Assembly: GCA_963726785.1 (NCBI GenBank)
Contig: CAVSDJ010000007.1
Location: 1,364,001 to 1,428,000 of the forward strand
Direction: 5' to 3'
DNA from: DATEKX01 sp963726785
GTDB taxonomy: Bacteria; Acidobacteriota; Blastocatellia; UBA7656
Length of the DNA stretch: 64,000 nucleotides
The notes beneath the pieces are model-generated. The model was not told the DNA's origin. It worked only from the letters and a program-made list of their open reading frames with translations, and ran no database searches. Shown piece after piece: positions 1-6,903 of the stretch (positions within the stretch are counted from its first letter, which is position 1; the number at the start of each line of letters is the position of its first letter). Position numbers and translations under genes: made by a program.

Positions 1-1134
1 TCCGCTCACTGGGAGCTTACCTATCGCTGTAACGAGCTATGCTCGCATTGCTACCTGGATGTTCTCCCGCCTAATCAGGATGTGCCCGGCGAGTTGTCAA
101 CCGAAGAATGTTTCCGCGTGATTGATGAAATCGTCGAATTAGGGGCGCTGAATCTCCTATTTTCAGGAGGCGAGATCTTGGCGCGTCGCGACTTTTTTCA
201 GATAGCAGAGTATGCGCGATCAAAACGCCTGCTGCTTCGGCTATTCACCAACGGCATCTTGATAACGCCCCAGGTGGCCGACCGCCTCGCCGCGCTGCAT
301 CCTTACGGGATAGAGATCAGCCTCTATGGCAGCGACCCGGAAACGCATGACAAGATAACGCAGCGCGAGCACTCCTGGGAATTGACCGTGCGGGCGTTAA
401 GACTTCTGCGCGAGCGCGGCGTGCGCACGAAGATGAAAGTCCCTTTGATGCGCGAGAATTTCGCCCAACTGCGAGAGATTGAAAAACTGGCCGATGAATT
501 GGGCGCAGAGTTTCGATACGACACGACGATCACGCCCAAAGACAATGGAAGCCTCTCGCCGCTAAAGCATCGCTTGACTTACGGGGAACTGGTCGAGGTA
601 TTCCGGGAAATCCTCGTCGCCGATGCGTGGGCCAAGCGCAGAGTCTCGCCCGACGCGCGCACCTGCGGGATCACGCTGAACTCGATTGCGATTGATCCTT
701 ACGGCAATGTCTTCCCCTGCGTTCAGACGCGCGAGCTTGCTGGCAATGTGCGAGAACAGTCGCTTAAAAAAATATGGGAAGAATCCATCGTCTGGCGGGA
801 ACTGGGCAATCTCACGATAAACGAATTGCCGGTGTGCCGAGAGTGCGAATTAGTAAACCTCTGCGTCCGTTGTCACGGACTGGCGCAGGTCGAAGACGGA
901 GATTTGTACGGGCCTGCGCTTGCGAATTGTCGCGAGGCGCTTGCGCGCAGACAGGTGCTGATTGAAAAGGGCGCATTGCCTGCCAATTACCCGATACCTG
1001 CGCATTTGAAAGATTACGTCGCGCAACATTGCGCTGATGTTCCGGCAGATCAAACATTCTTCGCCAACTTCATACCGGTTTCGGCGCTGACCGTCAATCG
1101 CAATCATTCTATTGATGCGCTGAAGATAAAATGA
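1..1134 (+). CDS. Radical SAM/SPASM peptide maturase, 5' end outside window
   Basis: The reading frame is open from base 1, so the gene starts upstream of the window; the GTG at 82 is internal. The visible product begins with SAHWELTYRCNELCSHC, whose three cysteines (CxxxCxxC, visible residues 10, 14 and 17) are the radical SAM 4Fe-4S ligands. GG near visible residue 57 (FSGGE) fits the SAM-binding strand. The C-terminal part has a SPASM-type cysteine set: CGI, then FPCVQT, then CRECELVNLCVRCHG and a last Cys in ANCREA, expected to bind auxiliary Fe-S clusters. Such enzymes modify ribosomal peptides. The gene for a two-Cys peptide follows after 28 bases, the most likely substrate. The exact chemistry (thioether, epimerisation, other) cannot be told from the sequence. 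Confidence 0.9.
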   Translation, partial: SAHWELTYRCNELCSHCYLDVLPPNQDVPGELSTEECFRVIDEIVELGALNLLFSGGEILARRDFFQIAEYARSKRLLLRLFTNGILITPQVADRLAALHPYGIEISLYGSDPETHDKITQREHSWELTVRALRLLRERGVRTKMKVPLMRENFAQLREIEKLADELGAEFRYDTTITPKDNGSLSPLKHRLTYGELVEVFREILVADAWAKRRVSPDARTCGITLNSIAIDPYGNVFPCVQTRELAGNVREQSLKKIWEESIVWRELGNLTINELPVCRECELVNLCVRCHGLAQVEDGDLYGPALANCREALARRQVLIEKGALPANYPIPAHLKDYVAQHCADVPADQTFFANFIPVSALTVNRNHSIDALKIK

Positions 1135-1162
1135 TAAAAACCGTGCTGGGGGAAATTCCTTT

Positions 1163-1351
1163 ATGAGTGATATTAGAGAGCGATTGTCTTCATCTGATGA
1201 GGAGACGGAAAACAAGACCGAGAAAAGAACGTATGAGAAGCCGCAGATCATCTATCGCGCGCCGCTCGAAGCAATGGCAGCCGTGTGCGCCCCTTCGCCG
1301 CCCGCCAAAGGCAACCCCGGAGTCTGTCCGTCCGGGCCTATTTCAAGTTAA
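1163..1351 (+). CDS. Putative RiPP precursor peptide with two cysteines in the core
   Basis: A 62-residue peptide encoded directly after the radical SAM gene. The N-terminal half is charged (Ser/Asp/Glu/Lys rich) and leader-like; a middle motif EKPQIIYRAPLEAMAA follows, and the tail has Cys42 and Cys55 with a Pro/Gly-rich loop between them (APSPPAKGNPGV) and ends GPISS. Leader plus short Cys/Gly/Pro core next to a SPASM enzyme is the classical layout of a radical SAM modified peptide. ATG with the purine-rich upstream GGGGGAAA at 1147-1154 supports the start. A degenerate second copy of the same tail lies at 3870-3968. The product and the real cleavage site are unknown; the call is inferred from context and composition. 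Confidence 0.72.
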   Translation: MSDIRERLSSSDEETENKTEKRTYEKPQIIYRAPLEAMAAVCAPSPPAKGNPGVCPSGPISS

Positions 1352-1472
1352 GTGCGGATTTGCTGCTTGAGTTTTTAATCACACTTGTTCTGCCGAAAAA
1401 TATTACTTTAAGCCACTGCTTTGAGTCCTGCCCGCCATACCTATATAAATTTCCCTCTACAGGGTTTTTTGC

Positions 1473-1501
1473 TTGACAGGAATCTACATAACACAGATAG
1501 T
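1473..1501 (+). promoter_or_regulatory. Candidate sigma70-type promoter for the DUF1843/radical SAM block
   Basis: TTGACA at 1473-1478 followed after 17 bases by GATAGT at 1496-1501 (4 of 6 matches to TATAAT), 55 bases before the ATG at 1557. It suggests that the second half of the cluster can be transcribed separately from the first radical SAM gene. The remaining sequence from 1352 to 1556 holds no gene that I can support. Confidence 0.4.
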
Positions 1502-1556
1502 AGTGGCGAATACTTTCTTCACTTCCAAAATCTCGATTATCCTAAGGGAGGGTGTT

Positions 1557-1775
1557 ATGGCTAAAGCAGCAAGTAAGTCCACTAAGAAGGCAAGCGCAAA
1601 ACCACAAAAGCCACCCATTATTCGTCCTCTGTACGCCGTACCGATAAATGAGGCCGCAGCGGCGGGTAATTTAAGCGAGATGAAAAGCATGTCTACAAAG
1701 GCACGCAAGCATTTAGCTGAAGTAAACTCAGCGCTTGCCAAACTAGATCAGGCTATAGCTAAGGCGGGCAAGTAA
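1557..1775 (+). CDS. Small DUF1843-type protein (GNL variant), possible peptide substrate
   Basis: A 72-residue basic protein. An N-terminal Lys/Ala/Ser-rich stretch (AKAASKSTKKASAKPQK) is followed by a domain that reads YAVPINEAAAAGNLSEMK and a helix ending in ALAKLDQAIAKAGK. It aligns along its length with the protein at 3359-3574 (PYGVPIKEAIAGGDL, then MKS, ARKH, DAAIAK), which fits my memory of Pfam DUF1843, a short family with a conserved GDL; here the motif is GNL. The start chosen is the ATG at 1557, preceded by a strong AAGGGAGGG at 1543-1551. Pairing with the adjacent radical SAM gene suggests a substrate or carrier peptide, but no Cys is present, so this is inference. Confidence 0.7.
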   Translation: MAKAASKSTKKASAKPQKPPIIRPLYAVPINEAAAAGNLSEMKSMSTKARKHLAEVNSALAKLDQAIAKAGK

Positions 1776-1861
1776 TACCGGACCTCAAGTTGTTAGCGGC
1801 GATTTGTTGACTTGCTCTAATATAGTCAGCACGACTTAATCAATCAGGAGATTAGCGTCTC

Positions 1862-3346
1862 ATGTCAAATCGGGCGTCAGCGCCGAAACGATACCTGTCG
1901 GCGAAGGACGTGCTGAAGTTCACTCCCGTTCATATAGTTTGGGAGATAACGCTGGCCTGCGACCTCAAGTGCATGCATTGCGGATCGCGAGCGGGCCACG
2001 TGCGGAGCCGAGAACTTTCTACGGAAGAATGCCTTGATCTAGTGCGTCAGTTTGCACGCCTCGGCACGCGCGAGATAACCCTGATCGGCGGCGAAGCTTA
2101 CCTGCGCAAGGATTGGCTGAAGATAATCAGCGAAATCAATTCCAACGGCATCCAGTGTACTTTACAAAGCGGCGGCCTGCATTTGACCGATGAGCGACTG
2201 CGACAAGCAGCCGATGCCGGTCTTGCGGCTGCGGGCGTTTCGATTGATGGGCTAAAGCACTTGCATGATCGCTTGCGTGGCGTCGCAGGTTCGTTTGACA
2301 AAGCGATGGAAGCGCTCCGCAATGCGCGCAAGTACGGCCTGACGACCAGTGTCAACACGCAAATAACCTCGCACGTCATGCCGCAACTCGCCGAGATGCA
2401 GGAATTGTTCATCGAGGCCGGAGCAAGCCATTGGCAGATTCAATTGACGGTTGCGATGGGCAGGGCAGCCGACAATCCTGAATTATTGCTTCAGCCTTAC
2501 GAGTTGCTGGAATTGATGCCGCTGTTGGCTGATCTTTACAAGAAAGGCGTTGATCGTGGTTTCCTGATGCAGCCCGGAAACAACATCGGATACTTTGGCC
2601 CGTATGAGTCTCTTTGGCGAGGCTCCGGTGACGAGCAAGTGCATTGGAGCGGCTGCAACGCGGGCCAGAATACGGTTGGCATCGAGGCCGATGGCACGAT
2701 CAAAGGCTGCCCGTCTCTGCCCACAACTGCTTACTCGGGCGGAAACATCCGCGACCTTACGGCCCGGCAGATATGGGAGGCAAGCCCTGAAATTGCTTTC
2801 ACACGAAATCGGACTATTGATGACCTGTGGGGATTTTGCCGCTCGTGCTACTACGCCGATGTGTGCCGCGCAGGTTGCACCTGGACTACGCATACGCTGT
2901 TTGGTCGTCCGGGAAACAATCCCTATTGTCACCATCGTGCGCTTGAGCTTGCGGCTCGTGGATTACGCGAGCGAATAGTCCGAGAAGAAGCTCCGCCGGG
3001 CCTGCCCTTCGATCACGGCAAGTTCGCGCTGGTGCTCGAAGGCATTGATGGCGTCGCAGCATCGAACGACGAGGACGCAGGAGCCAGTCTCTCACTGGTC
3101 GGCGCACGAAAGAATCTAATCACTCTTACATCCGGCCTCAAACGAAAGCCCGAAGGAGGGAGCCCGGCTCGCAAGGGGCAAAAGCTGCAATTATGTCGCG
3201 GCTGCAATCAGTATCTAACGCGAGGTGCAATCACTTGCCCCTACTGCGAGGGAGATGTGAGGCTGCTTCGACTTGCTTACAACAACGAATTGCGGCGCGC
3301 GCGACGAGCACAGAAGCGACTTGCGCAACTTCTGAACATTCAATAA
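1862..3346 (+). CDS. Radical SAM/SPASM maturase with C-terminal zinc ribbon
   Basis: A 494-residue enzyme. CDLKCMHC (Cys33, Cys37, Cys40) is the radical SAM cluster motif and LIGGEAYLR the SAM-binding GGE strand. A SPASM region at about residues 265-365 contains WSGCNAGQ, IKGCPSL, CRSCYYADVCRAGC and a late Cys in NPYCHH. A linker then leads to CRGCNQYLTRGAITCPYC near residues 445-465, a four-Cys zinc-ribbon-like knuckle not usual in SPASM enzymes, and a basic helix. The gene lies between two DUF1843-type small proteins (86 bases after the first, 12 before the second), which are the probable partners. AGGAG upstream at about 1845 supports the ATG. The family resembles the maturases described beside GDL-motif peptides; the reaction is not known to me. 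Confidence 0.9.
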   Translation: MSNRASAPKRYLSAKDVLKFTPVHIVWEITLACDLKCMHCGSRAGHVRSRELSTEECLDLVRQFARLGTREITLIGGEAYLRKDWLKIISEINSNGIQCTLQSGGLHLTDERLRQAADAGLAAAGVSIDGLKHLHDRLRGVAGSFDKAMEALRNARKYGLTTSVNTQITSHVMPQLAEMQELFIEAGASHWQIQLTVAMGRAADNPELLLQPYELLELMPLLADLYKKGVDRGFLMQPGNNIGYFGPYESLWRGSGDEQVHWSGCNAGQNTVGIEADGTIKGCPSLPTTAYSGGNIRDLTARQIWEASPEIAFTRNRTIDDLWGFCRSCYYADVCRAGCTWTTHTLFGRPGNNPYCHHRALELAARGLRERIVREEAPPGLPFDHGKFALVLEGIDGVAASNDEDAGASLSLVGARKNLITLTSGLKRKPEGGSPARKGQKLQLCRGCNQYLTRGAITCPYCEGDVRLLRLAYNNELRRARRAQKRLAQLLNIQ

Positions 3347-3358
3347 GGAGGATCACTT

Positions 3359-3574
3359 ATGTCGTCAAAGAAAAGCGCATCAGGAAAGAGCAAAAAAGCA
3401 ACTGCCGTGAAGAGCGGGCCGCTGCCGCCCTACGGCGTACCTATCAAGGAAGCAATCGCTGGCGGTGACCTGCGCAATATGAAATCCGTTGCGGCCCAGG
3501 CTCGCAAGCATGTTGCTGACGTTGAACGGGCGCTGAAAACCCTGGATGCCGCAATCGCAAAACACAAAGGTTGA
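3359..3574 (+). CDS. Small DUF1843-type protein (GDL motif), possible peptide substrate
   Basis: A 71-residue protein starting 12 bases after the radical SAM gene, with AAGGAGG directly upstream (3345-3351). A basic Ser/Lys-rich N-terminus (about 25 residues) precedes LPPYGVPIKEAIAGGDLRNM, the DUF1843 signature, and an amphipathic helix ending in LDAAIAKHKG. It is a paralogue of the protein at 1557-1775. Neither has a Cys, so thioether chemistry on these two is unlikely; backbone or side-chain modification of the conserved PYGVP segment is conceivable. It could alternatively be an accessory binding protein. Confidence 0.75.
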   Translation: MSSKKSASGKSKKATAVKSGPLPPYGVPIKEAIAGGDLRNMKSVAAQARKHVADVERALKTLDAAIAKHKG

Positions 3575-3592
3575 ACGATTGCTTAAGAATCC

Positions 3593-3628
3593 GGTCGCCG
3601 CAGCTTCGTGATAGCTTCTGCGGCGGCC
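3593..3628 (+). terminator. Hairpin, probable terminator after the second DUF1843 gene
   Basis: GGTCGCCGCAG (3593-3603) pairs with CTGCGGCGGCC (3618-3628), with one T-G wobble pair and a 14-base loop, followed by a T/C-rich run. It stands 19 bases after the stop codon at 3574. The 414 bases from 3575 to 3988 hold only this hairpin and the vestigial core copy. Confidence 0.55.
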
Positions 3629-3869
3629 CTCTTCTATAGTCTTCAGAAAACACTTCTGGCAAGTGTGAGCGCGCGTGTTTCTATAATCGCTTTCTTGCGC
3701 TTGTCGGCACGCCAATAGTGCTCACATAAATATTTCAAGAAGCAAGCCTCTCCATACATATTATTATTGCATGCAGCCCGATGAACGGATATGCTGAACA
3801 CGGTTAAAGCCCTTGTCAGAGAAAGCAGGATCAAATTGCTGGAGCCAGTTGATATTTCCGGCAGTCTGA

Positions 3870-3968
3870 ATTGCGAGTGATCCCCACACTCCACTTGAAA
3901 CTAAAGCAATCGCGCACGCCCCCAAAAGCAACCCCGGATTCTTCCCCCAGAGACTTGTATCAATTTAG
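3870..3968 (+). pseudogene. Vestigial second copy of the two-Cys precursor core
   Basis: This frame has no start codon but reads TPLETKAIAHAPKSNPGFFP and then QRLVSI before a TAG at 3966-3968. It parallels the tail of the peptide at 1163-1351 (PLEAMAAV, AP, K-x-NPG, P, ISS stop), and the DNA agrees best around AAAAGCAACCCCGGA. Both cysteines of the intact copy are replaced (His and Phe) and the leader is absent or scrambled. I read it as a decayed duplicate of the precursor gene. The match is short, so chance resemblance cannot be excluded. Confidence 0.4.
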
Positions 3969-3988
3969 TCATCGGCGCAAGAAATATC

Positions 3989-4513
3989 GTGAACTCATGC
4001 GAGCTTAATCTGAAAGCGATTCAATTGACTGCGAATGATTTGATTTGCGACCACCTGCGCGCGGGCAGATCGCTTTGCTTCACTATGTCCACATCAAGCA
4101 TGCGACCTGCGCTTGCGCCGGGCGACAAAGTCCTGGTCCGAGCCGCGTTGCCGGGTGAACTGCGACCGGGCGATATAGTTGTTCGCAAAGTAGCAAACGC
4201 CCGTATCGCCCATCGCCTCATCGGCAGCTATACGTCAGGCAATGAAATTTACTTGATAACAAAAGGGGATAATTCTCTGAAGGCTGATGACCCGTGGCAA
4301 GCGACTCAACTGGTCGGCAAGACAATCGCTATAGAGCGAGCGGGGCATAAGAAGTCCGCTCATTTTGCGCGAGCAGGGCGGCGGGCTTTTGTTATCGCTT
4401 TTCTTTCGCGCTGCCAGTTGTCAGTCAACCGGATAGAGCCAAAAATTCTCCGGCGCATGGCCGTGCGTATCTTGCGCGCAGGACTGAGTGTCGCCGTATG
4501 GACTACGCAATGA
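3989..4513 (+). CDS. S26-family signal-peptidase-like protein of the RiPP cluster
   Basis: A 174-residue protein with the signal peptidase I core. SSMRPAL places the likely catalytic Ser37 in the Ser-Met-x-Pro motif, PGDKVLVRA and RPGDIVVRK are the typical strands, and IAHRLIG supplies His75 in the position used by the Ser-His (SipW/ER-type) subgroup instead of a Lys. TKGDNSLKADDPW is the conserved GD box. There is no clear N-terminal membrane anchor; the C-terminal part (about residues 125-165) is basic and moderately hydrophobic. GTG start. It is 12 bases from the nucleotidyltransferase gene, so they are probably co-transcribed. A role in leader removal is plausible but unproven; related proteins occur in lasso-type and PqqD-type clusters. 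Confidence 0.75.
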   Translation: MNSCELNLKAIQLTANDLICDHLRAGRSLCFTMSTSSMRPALAPGDKVLVRAALPGELRPGDIVVRKVANARIAHRLIGSYTSGNEIYLITKGDNSLKADDPWQATQLVGKTIAIERAGHKKSAHFARAGRRAFVIAFLSRCQLSVNRIEPKILRRMAVRILRAGLSVAVWTTQ

Positions 4514-4525
4514 AGGACGGTCGAG

Positions 4526-5713
4526 ATGACGCTCACGCATATTGAAAGCACGATTGTAGAGTTGATCCGCGCAGCGTTTCCGTTTGGTCAAAGCGCGGCT
4601 CTCTTGCCCGACCTTGAAGATACGGATTGGCCGTTGCTTGTTAAAACAGCCGACCATCACGGCCTCGCCCCGCTCGTTTTCGCGTCACTCAAAAAAAGCG
4701 GTCTCTCAAGCGTCGGGCCGAAAAGCGAAATTGCGACTCTGCGCATGGCTTACGTGCGCACGAGCGTGGCCAATCATCAGGCTTTTCAGGAACTCTCTTT
4801 TTTAGTAGATCGCTTCGAGCGCGAAAAGATACCGCTAATCATTCTCAAAGGCGGCGCGCTTGGGGTGACGATCTATCCCGACATAGCATTGCGGCCAATG
4901 GGCGACCTGGATCTGTTGATTACTCCCGACGCAGTCGAACGCGCCACGCTTGCGCTCATCAAGCAAGGTTACGTTGCCTATGCCGAGATGGCGGACGGAT
5001 TTGCAAACAGGTTTTCGGTAGCACAAACTTTCTTCAAAAAGGGCAACCGACCTTCGCAAATTGATCTTCACTGGCATGCTTTCACAACGCCTTATTACTT
5101 CGAGCGTATTCCCGTAGAATGGTTCCGGCGGCGGACTATGGAAATCTCGATAAACAATCGGCGCGCATTTGCCTTTTCGCCAACAGCGCAACTGCTGCAC
5201 CTGTCAGCGCACTACATGATGCACAGTTATCAGCGTCTCATCTGGTCATACGACCTGGCTTTGTTGGTTGCGCGCTACTACGGGCAGATTGACTGGGAAG
5301 ATATTATTGAATCAGCAGCAGAGTTCGGATTATCGCAAGTGTTATACGAAGCTCTGTCAGAAGTGAGAGAGAGATGGGGCGTTCGGGTGCCTGTAGCTTC
5401 TTATGAACGGTTGCTTACAATTCAGATGCCCTGGAGAGGGCGTATGATATTTGCAGCCACAAACAAGTTGTCCGACGCCGAGCTTGATGTGCTGAAAGGG
5501 CTTGGACTGAAAGGCACGCGCAGAAAATCGGCGTACTGGTTGCGCGTAATGTTTCCGTCTCGCGGCTATATGCAAACGCGATATCAGATTAATAATAGAG
5601 GGCTGATGCCTTTATACTATCTACGGCGCGCAGGCAAAGCGGCACATCTGATAGCCCGCGCAGGTTTTTTTGTCACCCGAAATACTATACTCTCCAGACG
5701 CGCAAGTGGATGA
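4526..5713 (+). CDS. NTP_transf_5-type nucleotidyltransferase of the RiPP cluster
   Basis: A 395-residue protein. ILKGGALGVTIYPD followed by LRPMGDLDLLI is the GG and Asp-x-Asp catalytic pattern of the uncharacterised nucleotidyltransferase family NTP_transf_5. Helical segments before and after match that family, including a late IDLHWHAF and LIWSYDLALL, and the length is normal. Such proteins recur in peptide natural product clusters together with HPr-kinase-like and PqqD-like proteins, where they may modify the peptide or a carrier. The stop overlaps the next start by four bases (ATGA), so translation is probably coupled. Confidence 0.78.
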   Translation: MTLTHIESTIVELIRAAFPFGQSAALLPDLEDTDWPLLVKTADHHGLAPLVFASLKKSGLSSVGPKSEIATLRMAYVRTSVANHQAFQELSFLVDRFEREKIPLIILKGGALGVTIYPDIALRPMGDLDLLITPDAVERATLALIKQGYVAYAEMADGFANRFSVAQTFFKKGNRPSQIDLHWHAFTTPYYFERIPVEWFRRRTMEISINNRRAFAFSPTAQLLHLSAHYMMHSYQRLIWSYDLALLVARYYGQIDWEDIIESAAEFGLSQVLYEALSEVRERWGVRVPVASYERLLTIQMPWRGRMIFAATNKLSDAELDVLKGLGLKGTRRKSAYWLRVMFPSRGYMQTRYQINNRGLMPLYYLRRAGKAAHLIARAGFFVTRNTILSRRASG

Positions 5714-6573
5714 ATTCAATCGGTTCTGAAAACACTGTGAGGCTCGACATCGCTGGCATTGCCGTCGCGCTTGAGATCGCCGACGCTGACAAGCGCGCGT
5801 CCGTGCGCGAACGCTATCGAGAGTTCATTGCGACCGACCGAGAGCCGCAAGCCATTATTCGCGTCAAGGTCAGCAATGGAGCGCGATTCATTCCAATGAA
5901 GCCGGGACCCTGGATCATCGAGACATCTTACGATCAAGGCCATTTGAAATATCGCTCGCACTTCGACGAAGGACACGTGGACATCGAACGCGGCACAGGC
6001 GTTTTAGAGATTGCGCCGGAAACGGATGTCGAAAATTTTCTGCGAGTGCTTTACGCTCACCTTTGCCTGCGCGAAGGCGGATTGCTTCTACACGCGGCTG
6101 GAGTCGTTAGTGATAACGCGGGCTTCGTTTTTTTCGGCCAGTCGGGGAGCGGCAAATCAACGGCGTCGCGGCTCTCGCTCGATAAAACTATTTTAAGCGA
6201 TGATCTGATCATTCTAAGAATTCAGGACGGAAAAGCGCGCGTCTACGGCGTCCCTTTTCGCGGAGATTTTCCCGAAGCTCCTCGCGTAAACACGTCCGCA
6301 GATTTGCGCGGCCTGTTTGCGCTGGTCAAAGCGCCCGAGCACGCAATCGCACACCTTGAGCCGCCCGCAGCTTTAGCGCGATTGTTGGCCTGTATGCCTT
6401 TTGTAATAATTGATGCTGCTCATGCAAAACGAGCGGTGGAAATCTGCGCGCGAATGATCGAACGCGTGCCGGTGCGCGCGCTACGCTTTCGACTCGATTC
6501 AGGGTTTTGGAGAGAGATTTATGAATGCGAAATACCCAGTGCTGCATCCGCAGGTGGCGATGCAGAGCGTTGA
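5710..6573 (+). CDS. HPr-kinase-like P-loop protein of the RiPP cluster
   Basis: A 287-residue protein with a Walker A motif, FFGQSGSGKST (residues 141-151), followed by SDDLIIL and a PFRGDFP segment, the pattern of HPr kinase/phosphorylase-related proteins found in peptide clusters (for example beside lasso peptides, where some phosphorylate the precursor). GGLLLHAAG precedes the P-loop as in that family. It begins inside the stop of the nucleotidyltransferase gene and its own 3' end overlaps the pqqD-like gene by 53 bases. A kinase acting on the precursor is a reasonable inference; substrate unknown. Confidence 0.78.
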   Translation: MNSIGSENTVRLDIAGIAVALEIADADKRASVRERYREFIATDREPQAIIRVKVSNGARFIPMKPGPWIIETSYDQGHLKYRSHFDEGHVDIERGTGVLEIAPETDVENFLRVLYAHLCLREGGLLLHAAGVVSDNAGFVFFGQSGSGKSTASRLSLDKTILSDDLIILRIQDGKARVYGVPFRGDFPEAPRVNTSADLRGLFALVKAPEHAIAHLEPPAALARLLACMPFVIIDAAHAKRAVEICARMIERVPVRALRFRLDSGFWREIYECEIPSAASAGGDAER

Positions 6574-6808
6574 TGGCCTGGCAGTGATTGTGCTGGCCGA
6601 CAGCGGCGAAGTTATTGTGGTCAACGAGATCGGAACTCGCATTGTAGAATTGATTGACGGCAAGCGAAGCGCGGAAGAGGTTGCGGGCACAATCGAATCT
6701 GAATACCGGGTGACGGCTGAAGAAGCGCGCAGCGACGTTGAAGACTTTCTGCAAATGCTAGCCGAAGCGGGCGCGTTGAGATTCGAGTCGCGATCAAACT
6801 CGATTTAA
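6521..6808 (+). CDS. PqqD-like peptide recognition protein
   Basis: A 95-residue protein with the PqqD fold signature: VDGLAVIVLADSGEVIVVNE, then GTRIVELIDGKRSAEEV, then a helix with DVEDFLQMLAEAGAL. PqqD domains bind leader peptides (RiPP recognition element) and present them to a radical SAM enzyme. Its start lies 53 bases inside the preceding gene, with GGAGAGAG at 6509-6516 acting as ribosome binding site. It is the last gene of the cluster. The radical SAM genes lack an obvious fused recognition domain, which makes this stand-alone protein the likely leader reader. Confidence 0.85.
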   Translation: MNAKYPVLHPQVAMQSVDGLAVIVLADSGEVIVVNEIGTRIVELIDGKRSAEEVAGTIESEYRVTAEEARSDVEDFLQMLAEAGALRFESRSNSI

Positions 6809-6811
6809 CGA

Positions 6812-6890
6812 TGTAGGGGCGACGCTGCTGTGGTCGCCCCAGATTTAGCTGTCACTATTCTGGGGCGACCACAGCAGCGTCGCCCCTACA
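6812..6890. repeat. Perfect 30-bp inverted repeat of the TGTAGGGGCGAC family
   Basis: The arm at 6812-6841 starts TGTAGGGGCGACGCTGC and is exactly complementary to 6861-6890, with a 19-base loop. It sits between the converging PqqD-like and C25 protease genes and could act as a bidirectional terminator. A shorter relative with the same outer 13 bases is at 16393-16427, so this is a dispersed palindromic (REP-like) element. Confidence 0.85.
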
Positions 6891-6903
6891 TTATTATTCC
6901 CAC

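Noticed and set aside
1807..1835. TTGACT with TAATATAG upstream of the second radical SAM gene as promoter
   Set aside because: The spacing between the boxes is only 5 to 8 bases, too short for sigma70.
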